The notes under the pieces were generated by a model that saw nothing but the letters and a program-made list of their open reading frames with translations, was not told where the DNA came from and did not search any database. From an uncultured Clostridia bacterium (GTDB lineage Bacteria; Bacillota; Clostridia; TANB77; CAG-508), in assembly GCA_934178475.1 (NCBI GenBank), contig CAKPQH010000005.1, forward strand, positions 42,218-106,217: 64,000 nucleotides of DNA, in the 5' to 3' direction. The position numbers and the translations under genes are program-made. Shown one piece after another: positions 50,840-59,979 of this stretch (position 1 is the first letter of the stretch; the number at the start of each line of letters is the position of its first letter).

Positions 50840-52951
50840 ATGAACGAAAATAAAATTATTGAATTTATGAAAAGTGAAGATTATATTCCTATGAAAGCTA
50901 AAGAATTAGCTTTTATTTTAGGGATAAACAAAAAAGAATACAGTAAATTTAAGGAGATTTTAGATAAATTAGAAGAAGACTACAAGATTGTTAAAAATAG
51001 AAAGAATAAGTACCGTATAAATGATGAAAAAATCTATGAAGGTCATTATAGAAAAAATCAAAAAGGATTTGGTTTTGTTAAGGCAGATGATTTTGAAAAT
51101 GAAGTCTATATAACTAAAAATAATTCTTTAAATGCTTTAAATGGTGATATCGTTTTATTTAAGATTATAGAAGAAGAAACTAAAACAAAAAGTGCAGAAG
51201 GTAAAATTGTCAAAATAAAAGAACATACAAAAAATACCGTAGTAGGAATATTTCAATATAATCAGAATTTTGGATTTGTAGTACCTGATGATAAATCCTT
51301 TGGAACAGATATTTTTATTTCTAAAAACAATATGGGAAGAGCAAGAAGTAATCATAAGGTTTTAGTTGAAATTACAAAATATCCAGAAGACGGTAAAAAC
51401 GCAGAAGGTAAAGTGATGGAAATTCTAGGAGATGTAAATCAAGCAGGAATTGACATGTTATCTTTAATAAAAGAATATGATTTACCATACAGATTCCCAG
51501 AAGAGGTAGTTGATGAGGCAAAATCCAAAGGAGAAGTTATTGATAGCTCAGAAATAAAAAACAGAGAAGATTTTAGAAATCTTATTACATTTACTATAGA
51601 TGGTGAGGATGCAAAAGATTTAGATGATGCAATAACAATTGAAAAATTAACTAATAATAATTATCTATTATATGTTCATATTGCAGATGTAAGTCATTAC
51701 GTGACACAAGATTCATTACTAGATAAAGAAGCATATATTAGAGGAACAAGTATATATATGATGTCAAGAGTTATTCCTATGCTTCCAAGAGAACTTTCAA
51801 ATGGACTTTGTAGTTTAAATGCAAATCAAGATAGATTATCTATTAGCTGTATAATGGAAATTGATTTAAAAGGTAATGTCGTCAAATCTAACATAGTTAA
51901 ATCTATTATAAATGTAAATGAGAGAATGAATTATAATGATGTTCAAAAAATATTAGATAATTCAGATAAAAAAATAATCGAAAGATACAAAAAATATATA
52001 AATCATTTTAAACTTATGGAAGAATTAGCTAATATCTTAAAAGATAAAAGATTAAAAAATGGATATCTAAATCTAGATATACCAGAAAGTAAAATTGAAC
52101 TTGATAAAAATGGATATGCAATAGACGTTCATAAATACGAAACACACTTTTCAAATGAAATTATAGAGCAATTCATGCTTACAGCGAATGAAACAGTTGC
52201 CGAAAAATTTTATTGGCTAGATGCACCATTTATTTATCGTGTGCATGAAAAACCTGATATTGATAAAATAAAAGAAGCTAATAAATTTCTATTTAACTTT
52301 AAATTAAAAATAAAAGCAACACAAGACAATATATATCCAAAAGCATTTTCGCAAGTCTTAGAAGAAGTAAAAGGAAAAGAAGAAGAAAGAGTAGTTTCAA
52401 ACTTAATTTTAAGAACATTAAAACTTGCAAGATATGAAGATGAAAATTTAGGACACTTTGGAATATCAAGTAAATTCTATTGTCATTTTACGTCACCTAT
52501 AAGAAGATATCCAGATTTGTTTATCCATAGAGTGATTTCAAAATATTTAAGTAATAATTATAATGTCACAGATGATTTTATAAATGAATATAAGGAAAAA
52601 GCACACAATGCAGCTTTTGAATCTTCTGAAAGAGAAAAAATTGCAACTCAAGTTGAAAGAGAAGCTGAAAAAATCAAAAAAGCAGAATATATGGAAAAAC
52701 ATATTGACGAAGAATATGAAGGAATCGTATCCAGTATAACTTCTTTTGGTATGTTTGTTGAGCTTGAAAATACAGTAGAAGGATTAATTCGTTTTGAAGA
52801 TATGGGTGATGAATATTTTATTTATGACGAAGATAGAAAAGTTCTAATTGGTGAAAATTCAAAAACAACATATTCTGTTGGAGATAAAGTTAAAATTAGG
52901 GTAAAATCTGCCAATAAACAATTAAGACAAATAGATTTTGCACTAATATAG
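50840..52951 (+). CDS. rnr: Ribonuclease R
   Basis: A 703-residue 3'-5' exoribonuclease. It has an N-terminal helix-turn-helix region, two cold-shock domains (QKGFGFVKADDFENEVYITK, then FGFVVPDDKSFGTDIFI), an RNB catalytic domain with the Asp cluster TIDGEDAKDLDDAI, and a C-terminal S1 domain (YEGIVSSITSFGMFVELENT). The order and length are standard. It may help trans-translation, but no ssrA or smpB is in the window. ATAAGGAG precedes the ATG. Confidence 0.97.
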   Translation: MNENKIIEFMKSEDYIPMKAKELAFILGINKKEYSKFKEILDKLEEDYKIVKNRKNKYRINDEKIYEGHYRKNQKGFGFVKADDFENEVYITKNNSLNALNGDIVLFKIIEEETKTKSAEGKIVKIKEHTKNTVVGIFQYNQNFGFVVPDDKSFGTDIFISKNNMGRARSNHKVLVEITKYPEDGKNAEGKVMEILGDVNQAGIDMLSLIKEYDLPYRFPEEVVDEAKSKGEVIDSSEIKNREDFRNLITFTIDGEDAKDLDDAITIEKLTNNNYLLYVHIADVSHYVTQDSLLDKEAYIRGTSIYMMSRVIPMLPRELSNGLCSLNANQDRLSISCIMEIDLKGNVVKSNIVKSIINVNERMNYNDVQKILDNSDKKIIERYKKYINHFKLMEELANILKDKRLKNGYLNLDIPESKIELDKNGYAIDVHKYETHFSNEIIEQFMLTANETVAEKFYWLDAPFIYRVHEKPDIDKIKEANKFLFNFKLKIKATQDNIYPKAFSQVLEEVKGKEEERVVSNLILRTLKLARYEDENLGHFGISSKFYCHFTSPIRRYPDLFIHRVISKYLSNNYNVTDDFINEYKEKAHNAAFESSEREKIATQVEREAEKIKKAEYMEKHIDEEYEGIVSSITSFGMFVELENTVEGLIRFEDMGDEYFIYDEDRKVLIGENSKTTYSVGDKVKIRVKSANKQLRQIDFALI

Positions 52952-52968
52952 ACAATTTTCAAAAAAAC

Positions 52969-52998
52969 TTGACTTTTACTGATAAAAAATAGTATAAT
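52969..52998 (+). promoter_or_regulatory. Promoter of efp
   Basis: TTGACT (52969-52974), 18 bp, TATAAT (52993-52998), 47 bp before the efp start. Confidence 0.7.
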
Positions 52999-53045
52999 AT
53001 TAAGAGTTATGGAATTTTTAGAAAAATTTGAAAGGAGAAATTAAT

Positions 53046-53612
53046 ATGGCAGCAGTTTATTCAGCAGGAGATTTTAGAAATGGAACAACATTCGAAATGG
53101 AAGGTAATGTATATAAAGTAGTTGAATTTCAACATGTAAAACCTGGAAAAGGATCAGCATTTGTAAGAACAAAATTAAAAAATGTTATATCAGGAGCTGT
53201 TTTAGAAAAAACTTTTAATCCATCTGATAAATTCCCAGGAGCAGAAATAGAGAAAAAAGAAATGCAATATTTATATAATGATGGAGATTTATATTATTTT
53301 ATGGATAATGATACTTATGATCAAATTCCATTAAATAAAGACCAATTAGGAGATTGCTTAAAATACTTAAAAGAAAATATGCAAGTTAAAATTTTATCAT
53401 ATAAAGGAAATGTATTTGCAGTTGAACCACCTATATTTGTTGAATTAGAAGTAACATATACAGAGCCAGGATTCGCTGGAAATACTACTACAACATCAGG
53501 AAAACCTGCAACACTTGAAACAGGATTAGAATTACAAGTTCCTATGTTTGTAAATATCGGAGATATACTAAGAATTGACACTCGTACATGTGAATATATG
53601 GAAAGAGTCTAA
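53046..53612 (+). CDS. efp: Elongation factor P
   Basis: A 188-residue protein that relieves ribosome stalling at polyproline. The start is ATG 53046 behind GAAAGGAG; a TTG further up belongs to the ribosome site. The loop HVKPGKGSAFV places Lys35 at the tip, equivalent to the modified Lys32 of B. subtilis EF-P. C-terminal OB folds contain TYTEPGFAGNTT. Monocistronic with a terminator. Confidence 0.96.
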   Translation: MAAVYSAGDFRNGTTFEMEGNVYKVVEFQHVKPGKGSAFVRTKLKNVISGAVLEKTFNPSDKFPGAEIEKKEMQYLYNDGDLYYFMDNDTYDQIPLNKDQLGDCLKYLKENMQVKILSYKGNVFAVEPPIFVELEVTYTEPGFAGNTTTTSGKPATLETGLELQVPMFVNIGDILRIDTRTCEYMERV

Positions 53613-53620
53613 TATTCATA

Positions 53621-53655
53621 AAAACAATTAGGCAATACATGTCTGATTGTTTTTT
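53621..53655 (+). terminator. Intrinsic terminator of efp
   Basis: AAACAATTAGGC pairs with GTCTGATTGTTTTTT, with G-U pairs, then a T-tract. Confidence 0.72.
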
Positions 53656-53684
53656 AAGTTTAATAGTTAAAAAAGGAGGAAGAA

Positions 53685-55019
53685 ATGTCAAAACCAATAG
53701 TAGCAATAGTTGGAAAACCAAATGTTGGAAAATCTACTTTCTTTAATTATATAGTTGGAAGCAGAGTTTCAATAGTAGAAGATACACCTGGGGTTACAAG
53801 AGACAGAATTTATGCTGAATCAAATTGGAGAGGTATAGACTTTACTGTAATAGATACAGCTGGAATTGAACCAGAGTCTAACGATATAATTATTTCTCAA
53901 ATGAGAGAACAAGCAAAAATTGCAATTGATATTGCTGATGTAATTATATTTTTAACAGATGTAAAACAAGGAGTTACAGCAGCTGATACAGAAATTGCTT
54001 TAATGCTACAGAAGTCTAAAAAACCTATTGTATTAGTTTGTAATAAAGTAGATGATTTTCAAAAATATGAGAATGATATATATGAATTTTACAATCTCGG
54101 AATTGGTGAGCCTATGCCTATTTCTGCAACAAATGCAAGGGGAATAGGGGATGTGTTAGATAGAATATATGACAATTTCTCTAAAGATACTCTTGAAAAT
54201 GAAGATTCAGAACGTATAAAAGTAGCAGTAATTGGAAAGCCAAATGTTGGAAAATCCTCGTTAATTAATAAAATATTAAATGAAAATAGAAATATAGTAA
54301 GTAATATTGCAGGAACAACAAGAGATGCCATTGATTCATATTACGAAAATGAAAAGGGAAAATATACTTTTATTGATACAGCAGGAATTAGAAGAAAAAG
54401 TAAAGTAACAGAGTCAATAGAAAAATTCAGTGTAATGAGAACATTACTTGCAATAGAAAGATCAGATGTTGTATTAATGATGATTGATGCCAACGAAGGA
54501 GTAACAGACCAAGATGCTAAAATTGCAGGAGAAGCACATGAAGCAGGAAAAGGAATAATCATACTTGTAAATAAATGGGATGAATATGAAAAAGATACTG
54601 GAACTTTAGAGAAATACAGAAAAAATATTTATGAAAGGTTATCATATTTATCATATGCGCCAATTTTATTTATTTCTGCAAAAACAGGACAAAGAGTCGA
54701 TAAACTATTTGATTTAATTAATGAAGTTAATAAACAAAATTCAATTAGAATAAAAACGTCAACTTTAAATCAAGTAATCAATGAAGCAATAGCTATTGTT
54801 CAACCACCTACAGATAAAGGTAAGAGACTTAAAATATTTTATGGTACACAAGCATCAACTAAGCCTCCAACATTTGTTATTTTTGTAAATAATAAAAGTT
54901 TATTTCATTTCTCATATGAACGATATTTAATAAATCAAATTCGAAAAGAGTTTGGGCTTTTAGGAACACCAGTTAGAATAATTGTTAGAGAAAAATTAGA
55001 TAAATATAGTGAAGATTAA
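53685..55019 (+). CDS. der: Ribosome biogenesis GTPase Der
   Basis: A 444-residue protein with two tandem GTPase domains: the first with GKPNVGKST (near 10), DTAGIE and NKVD, the second with GKPNVGKSS (near 184), DTAGIRRKSK and NKWDEYEKD. A C-terminal KH-like domain follows. It assists 50S assembly. AAAAGGAGG precedes the ATG. It runs into a membrane-protein gene 15 bp downstream, the usual plsY/gpsA partners being absent. Confidence 0.97.
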   Translation: MSKPIVAIVGKPNVGKSTFFNYIVGSRVSIVEDTPGVTRDRIYAESNWRGIDFTVIDTAGIEPESNDIIISQMREQAKIAIDIADVIIFLTDVKQGVTAADTEIALMLQKSKKPIVLVCNKVDDFQKYENDIYEFYNLGIGEPMPISATNARGIGDVLDRIYDNFSKDTLENEDSERIKVAVIGKPNVGKSSLINKILNENRNIVSNIAGTTRDAIDSYYENEKGKYTFIDTAGIRRKSKVTESIEKFSVMRTLLAIERSDVVLMMIDANEGVTDQDAKIAGEAHEAGKGIIILVNKWDEYEKDTGTLEKYRKNIYERLSYLSYAPILFISAKTGQRVDKLFDLINEVNKQNSIRIKTSTLNQVINEAIAIVQPPTDKGKRLKIFYGTQASTKPPTFVIFVNNKSLFHFSYERYLINQIRKEFGLLGTPVRIIVREKLDKYSED

Positions 55020-55034
55020 AAGGAAAAATAAAGT

Positions 55035-55916
55035 ATGATAGATGTAATAGAAAATAAAATAAAAGAAGAAAAAGAATTAACAACAAAAAGCAAAAAAGAA
55101 TTAAAAAAATATACAATATTAGGAATATCAATATGGAGAATTTTAGAGTATTTTATAATTTATAGTATATTAGGTTTTATTATTGAAACACTATTTGGAC
55201 TTGCAAAATATGGAACAATAGAGAGTAGAAAAAGCTTTATATATGGACCATTTTGTGCTATATATGGACTTGGCGCTGTATGTATGATTTTACCGCTACA
55301 ATTTTATAAGAAAAAATATAATTCTTTATTTTTAAGTGGATGTGTTTTAGGATCAATTATTGAATATATTGTTAGCTTTATAGGAGAAAAACTACTTAAT
55401 GTTAAATGGTGGGATTATTCAAGCGTACCACTTAATCTAAATGGAAGAATATGCTTATTATACTCAGTATTTTGGGGAATTTTAGCATTATATTTAATGA
55501 TTTCATTAAATCCTAAAATTGATAAATTATTAGATTGGATAAAAAGTAAAATAAGTTCAAAGCTTTTAAAAAGCATAATAATAATTATCTGTATTTTTTT
55601 ACTGTTAGATTGTTTAATAACAGCTTATGCACTATCAAATTATATGGCCAGAATGATTGTTGAAAAAAATATAGAAGTATCTAATTATGAAAATATAGAA
55701 AAGATATATAATGTAACAAACAATAATGAAAAGCTAAAAAATATTACAGATAAATATTTCGGAAACGAAAAGATGGTAAAAACATTCCCAAGATTAAAAA
55801 TTGAAAATAAAAATGGAGAAATAATATACTTTAGTAGTTTGTTACCAGAATTTCAACCATATTATTTAAAATTAGAAAATTCAAAATTAAATGATTTAAG
55901 AAATGAATTTAATTAA
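55035..55916 (+). CDS. Putative ABC-transporter-permease-like membrane protein (CmpB family)
   Basis: A 293-residue protein with five or six membrane helices and a soluble C-terminus. The blocks ILGFIIETLFGLAKYGTIES, YGPFCAIYGLGAV, VKWWDYSS and NGRICLLYSVFWG are those of the ABC_trans_CmpB family. Despite that name these proteins have no ATPase partner nearby and their function is unknown. It probably belongs to the der transcript. Confidence 0.8.
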   Translation: MIDVIENKIKEEKELTTKSKKELKKYTILGISIWRILEYFIIYSILGFIIETLFGLAKYGTIESRKSFIYGPFCAIYGLGAVCMILPLQFYKKKYNSLFLSGCVLGSIIEYIVSFIGEKLLNVKWWDYSSVPLNLNGRICLLYSVFWGILALYLMISLNPKIDKLLDWIKSKISSKLLKSIIIIICIFLLLDCLITAYALSNYMARMIVEKNIEVSNYENIEKIYNVTNNNEKLKNITDKYFGNEKMVKTFPRLKIENKNGEIIYFSSLLPEFQPYYLKLENSKLNDLRNEFN

Positions 55917-55924
55917 TCAAAAAT

Positions 55925-55950
55925 AACCTAGCTATTTTAGTAGCTAGGTT
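55925..55950. terminator. Bidirectional terminator
   Basis: AACCTAGCTA pairs perfectly with TAGCTAGGTT around TTTTAG between convergent genes. Confidence 0.75.
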
Positions 55951-55955
55951 AAAAT

Positions 55956-56927
55956 TTATTCGTCAGCAAGTGGATTGCTTTCAACAGCATTTCTTACTTG
56001 ATTATTGCTTACATGTGTATATATTTCTGTTGTAGAAATACTTTCATGCCCAAGTAATTCTTGAAGTGCTCTGATATCAACATCACCATATTGGTACATA
56101 AGGGTTGCTGCAGTATGTCTCAATTTATGTACAGAGTATTTATTAGTATCAAGGCCAGCTTTTTTTAGTTCAGAATATATGATTTGTTGAACCATTCGTC
56201 TACTTATTCTTTGACGTCGTTCACTTAAAAATAACGCATCTTCTGAACCTTTTCCAATACCATTTTTAGGTCTAACTAGTAAATAATGATTTAAAGCTTT
56301 TATACAAGCTTTATTAAGATAAATAGTTCTTTCTTTATTACCTTTTCCTATAACGTTTAATTGACACTCTTCAAATACAATATCCTTCAAATTAATTCCG
56401 ACAAGCTCTGATAAACGCATACCACAATTTAAAAAAAGAGTCGTTATTGCATAATTTCTTTCATTGTTACGATTATCCTCATCTGATGCTGCTTCAAGAA
56501 GCTTTCTACTATCGTCAAGCGTTAAATATCTAGGCAATCTTTTTCCAAGTTTTGGTGTTTCCAAATTTTGAGTAGGATTTATAACTAATAGATTTTTTTG
56601 ACAAAGGTAATTAAAAAAAACCCTTAAACTAGATACTTTTCTTGAACGAGTAGTAGCTTTACTATCAAAGTTTTTAGTCAAATATCCAAGAAATGAATGT
56701 AAATCATCTAATTTAATTTTTTTTAGTATATCAATAGAAATATCATTATATTCAATATTTTTTAAATCTGTTTCATTTGTAAGTTTAAAATGTATTTTAA
56801 GCCATCTTAAAAATGTAGCTAAATCATAATTATATTCTTTAACAGTATTTTTAGATTTGTTTTGAATTGTTATCATATAATCTAAAAAATCATTTAAATA
56901 TGATGGATTTTGTTCTTCTTTAATCAT
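55956..56927 (-). CDS. Tyrosine recombinase of the XerC/XerD type
   Basis: A 323-residue recombinase with a SAM-like N-terminal DNA-binding domain (about 8-110) and a catalytic domain. The active residues are visible: Arg171 (NCGMRLSEL), Lys195 (GKGNKER), His267 and Arg270 (HKLRHTAATLM), His294 (LLGHESI) and the nucleophile Tyr303 (TTEIYTHV). Length and the conserved TPKLGKRLPRYL segment point to a Xer protein for chromosome-dimer resolution rather than a phage integrase. No att site or phage gene is nearby. AGGAGT precedes the ATG on the minus strand. Confidence 0.88.
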   Translation of the reverse strand: MIKEEQNPSYLNDFLDYMITIQNKSKNTVKEYNYDLATFLRWLKIHFKLTNETDLKNIEYNDISIDILKKIKLDDLHSFLGYLTKNFDSKATTRSRKVSSLRVFFNYLCQKNLLVINPTQNLETPKLGKRLPRYLTLDDSRKLLEAASDEDNRNNERNYAITTLFLNCGMRLSELVGINLKDIVFEECQLNVIGKGNKERTIYLNKACIKALNHYLLVRPKNGIGKGSEDALFLSERRQRISRRMVQQIIYSELKKAGLDTNKYSVHKLRHTAATLMYQYGDVDIRALQELLGHESISTTEIYTHVSNNQVRNAVESNPLADE

Positions 56928-57089
56928 AATTTATACTCCTCTATAAAATATATTATATAGAAGTTGTTTTTTATAGTCAAGGAAAAATATAGTTTTTTAT
57001 TTTTCACAAAATTTACATATAACTTTCATACATAAGATATAATTTATGTATAAAATCAATATATAAATTTTATTAAGGAGGTTATTAAT

Positions 57090-57734
57090 TTGAATAATAA
57101 AATTAGTATAAAATCCAATGAAATTGTACCTATTGACACAAAAAATGATAACTTTAAAACACTAATGAATATATATGAAACAGCTATGTTTCAAGTAAAA
57201 GATGAATTAGATGTTGTAAAAGATAATTTGAATTCATCAAATAATTATGATGTTATAAATACAATAAATTACCGCATAAAAAATCCTGATAGTATCTTAG
57301 AGAAGATGGAACGAAAAAATTATGGACTAAATTATAATAATCTTATTAGAAATATCAATGATGTGGCGGGTATAAGAGTAGTGTGCCCATTTAAAAGCGA
57401 TATAATAAAAATCAAAGAAAGTATAGAGAATATTGATAATATAGAAATACTAGAAGAAAAAGATTATATAACTAATCCAAAAAAGAGCGGATATAGTGGA
57501 TTTCATATTATTGTTCAAACTCCTGTTATGGTTGGAAATAATCAAGCAAAAGTAAAAACAGAAATACAAATAAGAACAATGGCAATGGATTTTTGGGCAA
57601 CGACTGAACATAAAATAAAATATAAAGCTAAAAGCAAAATATCAAAGATTGACGCAAGAAAAATGAGGAGATATTCAACGGTTATAAATGTTTTAGATGA
57701 TAAAATCAATAATATTAATAAAAAATATAAATAA
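57090..57734 (+). CDS. Small alarmone synthetase (RelQ/YjbM-like)
   Basis: A 214-residue single-domain (p)ppGpp synthetase without hydrolase, TGS or ACT domains. The synthetase core shows RIKNPDSILEKMERKNYG, NDVAGIRVVCPF (Asp metal site), KSGYSGFHIIVQTP and VKTEIQIRTMAMDFWATTEH. A TTG start at 57090 follows TAAGGAGG. TATAAT at 57038 is a possible -10 box. It makes alarmone in response to wall or other stress in related species. Confidence 0.9.
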   Translation: MNNKISIKSNEIVPIDTKNDNFKTLMNIYETAMFQVKDELDVVKDNLNSSNNYDVINTINYRIKNPDSILEKMERKNYGLNYNNLIRNINDVAGIRVVCPFKSDIIKIKESIENIDNIEILEEKDYITNPKKSGYSGFHIIVQTPVMVGNNQAKVKTEIQIRTMAMDFWATTEHKIKYKAKSKISKIDARKMRRYSTVINVLDDKINNINKKYK

Positions 57735-57740
57735 CCTAAA

Positions 57741-57779
57741 AAAAATAATTGGTATATATAAAATATCAATTATTTTTTG
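57741..57779 (+). terminator. Intrinsic terminator
   Basis: AAAATAATTGGTATAT pairs with ATATCAATTATTTTTT downstream of the alarmone synthetase. Confidence 0.75.
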
Positions 57780-57785
57780 TGTAAT

Positions 57786-57814
57786 TTGACATATTTTCTT
57801 TTTTATTATAAAAT
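57786..57814 (+). promoter_or_regulatory. Promoter of the MATE-kinase fusion
   Basis: TTGACA (57786-57791), 17 bp, TAAAAT (57809-57814). The leader is about 40 bp. Confidence 0.6.
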
Positions 57815-57859
57815 AGATAGGTTGTTACAATAAATAAATTAAAGAAACGGAGAAATAAA

Positions 57860-59866
57860 ATGGAGAAACAAGAAGAAAATATTTTAGGAAAAGAAAAAAT
57901 TGGAAAGTTAATACAAAAATTTTCTATTCCTTGTATAATTTCAATGTTAGTTAACTCACTATATAACATAGTGGATCAAATTTTCATTGGGCAGGGAGTA
58001 GGTTATTTAGGAAATGGTGCCACAAATGTAGTATTTCCATTAGTAATGATTGGCCTTGCTTTTTCTTTGATGTTTGGAGATGGTGCTTCAGCATATTTAA
58101 GCTTAAAATTAGGTGAGAAAAAGAAAAAAGAAGCTGAAGCTGGAATTGGTAATGGAATATTAATTTCTGCAGTCGTCTCAATACTTTTTTGTATAATCAC
58201 GTTAATATTTTTGCCACAATTCTTAAAACTATTTGGATGTACTGAAAATCTAAAAAGCTATGCTATGACATATGGAACAATTATAGCTATTGGTTTTCCT
58301 TTTTCAATGATAGGGACAACATTAAATTCAATAATTAGAGCTGATGGAAGTCCAAGATATTCAATGATAAGTATGGTAGTAGGTGCAGTGTTAAATACAA
58401 TACTTGATCCTATATTTATTTTTGTATTAGATCAAGGAGTTGCTGGAGCAGCAATAGCAACAGTTATCAGTCAATTTGTAACTTTCTTATTAAACGTAAT
58501 TTATATTAAAAGATTTAAAACAATAAAAATTTCAAAAAAATCTTTTAAATTTAATATTCATGTATGTAAAAAAATTTCAACACTTGGTATAAGTAGTTTT
58601 ATAACACAAATGAGCTTTGTATGTGTTGTAACAGTTGAAAACAACTTATTAGGAAAATATGGAGCTGAAAGTAAATTCGGTGCTGAAATACCAATTACTG
58701 TTCTAGGAATAGTTATGAAAATTAGTCAAATATTAAATAGTATAATTATTGGTATTGCAGCAGGAAGTCAACCAATATTAGGCTATAATTACGGTGCACA
58801 AAAATTCGATAGAGTAAAAGAAACTCTAAAAATTGTTCTTTGTTCAAGTTTAATTATAAGTACAATAGCATTTATATTGTTCCAAACAATTCCACATAAA
58901 TTGATTTTAATATTTGGTAGTGGTGATACAAATTATATGGAATTTGCTTGTTTGTCTTTTAGAACATACTTATTACTTTGTATATGTAATGGCCTTCAAA
59001 TTCCATCAGGAATATTCTTTCAAGCAATTGGAAAAAGTATTAAAAGTGCAATATTATCACTTTCAAGGCAAATTGTTATACTAATCCCATCTATGATAAT
59101 ACTTAGTCAAATATTTGGAATTATGGGTGTACTATATGCAGGACCTGTTGCAGATGGTTTGGCATTTATTATCGCAGCAATATTATTATTAAAAGAATAC
59201 AAAAATTTAAAAGCTATAAACCTAAATACAAAAGAAGTTATAGAGACTAAATTACCTACTAGTAAAAATAAAAAAGATAATATAATTATTACAATTGCAA
59301 GAGAATATGGTTCAGGTGGTAGATACATTGGGAAACTTGTTTCTGAAAAGCTTGGTATAAAACTATATGATAAAGATTTTATAGAAAAACTTGCTATAAA
59401 CACAGGGCTTTCAACAGAATATATTGAAAAGAATGAACAAAAAAGGACGGTACTAGATAACTTCAACAATGGTTATTATGTGGGTTTAAATAATGCTGAC
59501 GAATTATTTGTAAAGGAATCAACTCTTATAAAAGAATTAGCAAAAAAAGAATCTTGTGTAATAATAGGAAGATGTGCTGATTTTATACTAAAAGACAATA
59601 AAAACGTAATTAAAATATTCATTAGTAATAGTATGAATTCAAAGATAAAAAGAGCAACTAAATATTATGGAATGAATAAAGAAAATGCTGAAAAAGAAAT
59701 TACTAAAATAAACAAATTAAGAGAAAATCATTACAAATATTATACAGAAAATAATTGGAAAGACCCATCAAATTATGACATTTGTATTAATAGCGATTCA
59801 ATTGGAATTGAAAATTCAGTCGATATAATATGTAATTATACAAAACAAAAAGATAGTGGATATTAA
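57860..59866 (+). CDS. MATE transporter fused to a cytidylate-kinase-like domain
   Basis: A 668-residue protein. Residues 1 to about 450 form a 12-helix MATE drug/sodium antiporter (FSIPCIISMLVNSLYNIVDQ, then IRADGSPRYSM and GSQPILGYNYGAQ). After a short linker, residues 472-668 form a cytidylate-kinase-2-like P-loop domain (ITIAREYGSGGRYIGKLVSE, then GIKLYDKDFIEKLA and VIIGRCADFIL). The frame is continuous, so this is a true fusion rather than two genes. The kinase-like half would lie in the cytoplasm. Its substrate and any link to transport are unknown. Confidence 0.85.
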   Translation: MEKQEENILGKEKIGKLIQKFSIPCIISMLVNSLYNIVDQIFIGQGVGYLGNGATNVVFPLVMIGLAFSLMFGDGASAYLSLKLGEKKKKEAEAGIGNGILISAVVSILFCIITLIFLPQFLKLFGCTENLKSYAMTYGTIIAIGFPFSMIGTTLNSIIRADGSPRYSMISMVVGAVLNTILDPIFIFVLDQGVAGAAIATVISQFVTFLLNVIYIKRFKTIKISKKSFKFNIHVCKKISTLGISSFITQMSFVCVVTVENNLLGKYGAESKFGAEIPITVLGIVMKISQILNSIIIGIAAGSQPILGYNYGAQKFDRVKETLKIVLCSSLIISTIAFILFQTIPHKLILIFGSGDTNYMEFACLSFRTYLLLCICNGLQIPSGIFFQAIGKSIKSAILSLSRQIVILIPSMIILSQIFGIMGVLYAGPVADGLAFIIAAILLLKEYKNLKAINLNTKEVIETKLPTSKNKKDNIIITIAREYGSGGRYIGKLVSEKLGIKLYDKDFIEKLAINTGLSTEYIEKNEQKRTVLDNFNNGYYVGLNNADELFVKESTLIKELAKKESCVIIGRCADFILKDNKNVIKIFISNSMNSKIKRATKYYGMNKENAEKEITKINKLRENHYKYYTENNWKDPSNYDICINSDSIGIENSVDIICNYTKQKDSGY

Positions 59867-59880
59867 TTCTACTATCTTTT
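59847..59880 (+). terminator. Intrinsic terminator overlapping the stop codon
   Basis: AAAAAGATAGT pairs with ACTATCTTTT; the loop contains the stop of the fusion gene. Confidence 0.65.
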
Positions 59881-59979
59881 AAAATTCTAAAAATAGAAAA
59901 TTTTAAATAAAATATAGTACAATTTATATTTTTATGATATATTTATATAAAATATAACTAAAGAAAGGAAGTTATTAAA

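Noticed and set aside
55956..56927. Tyrosine recombinase as integrase of a mobile element
   Set aside because: Length, motif set and neighbours fit a housekeeping Xer protein. There is no att-like direct repeat or cargo beside it.
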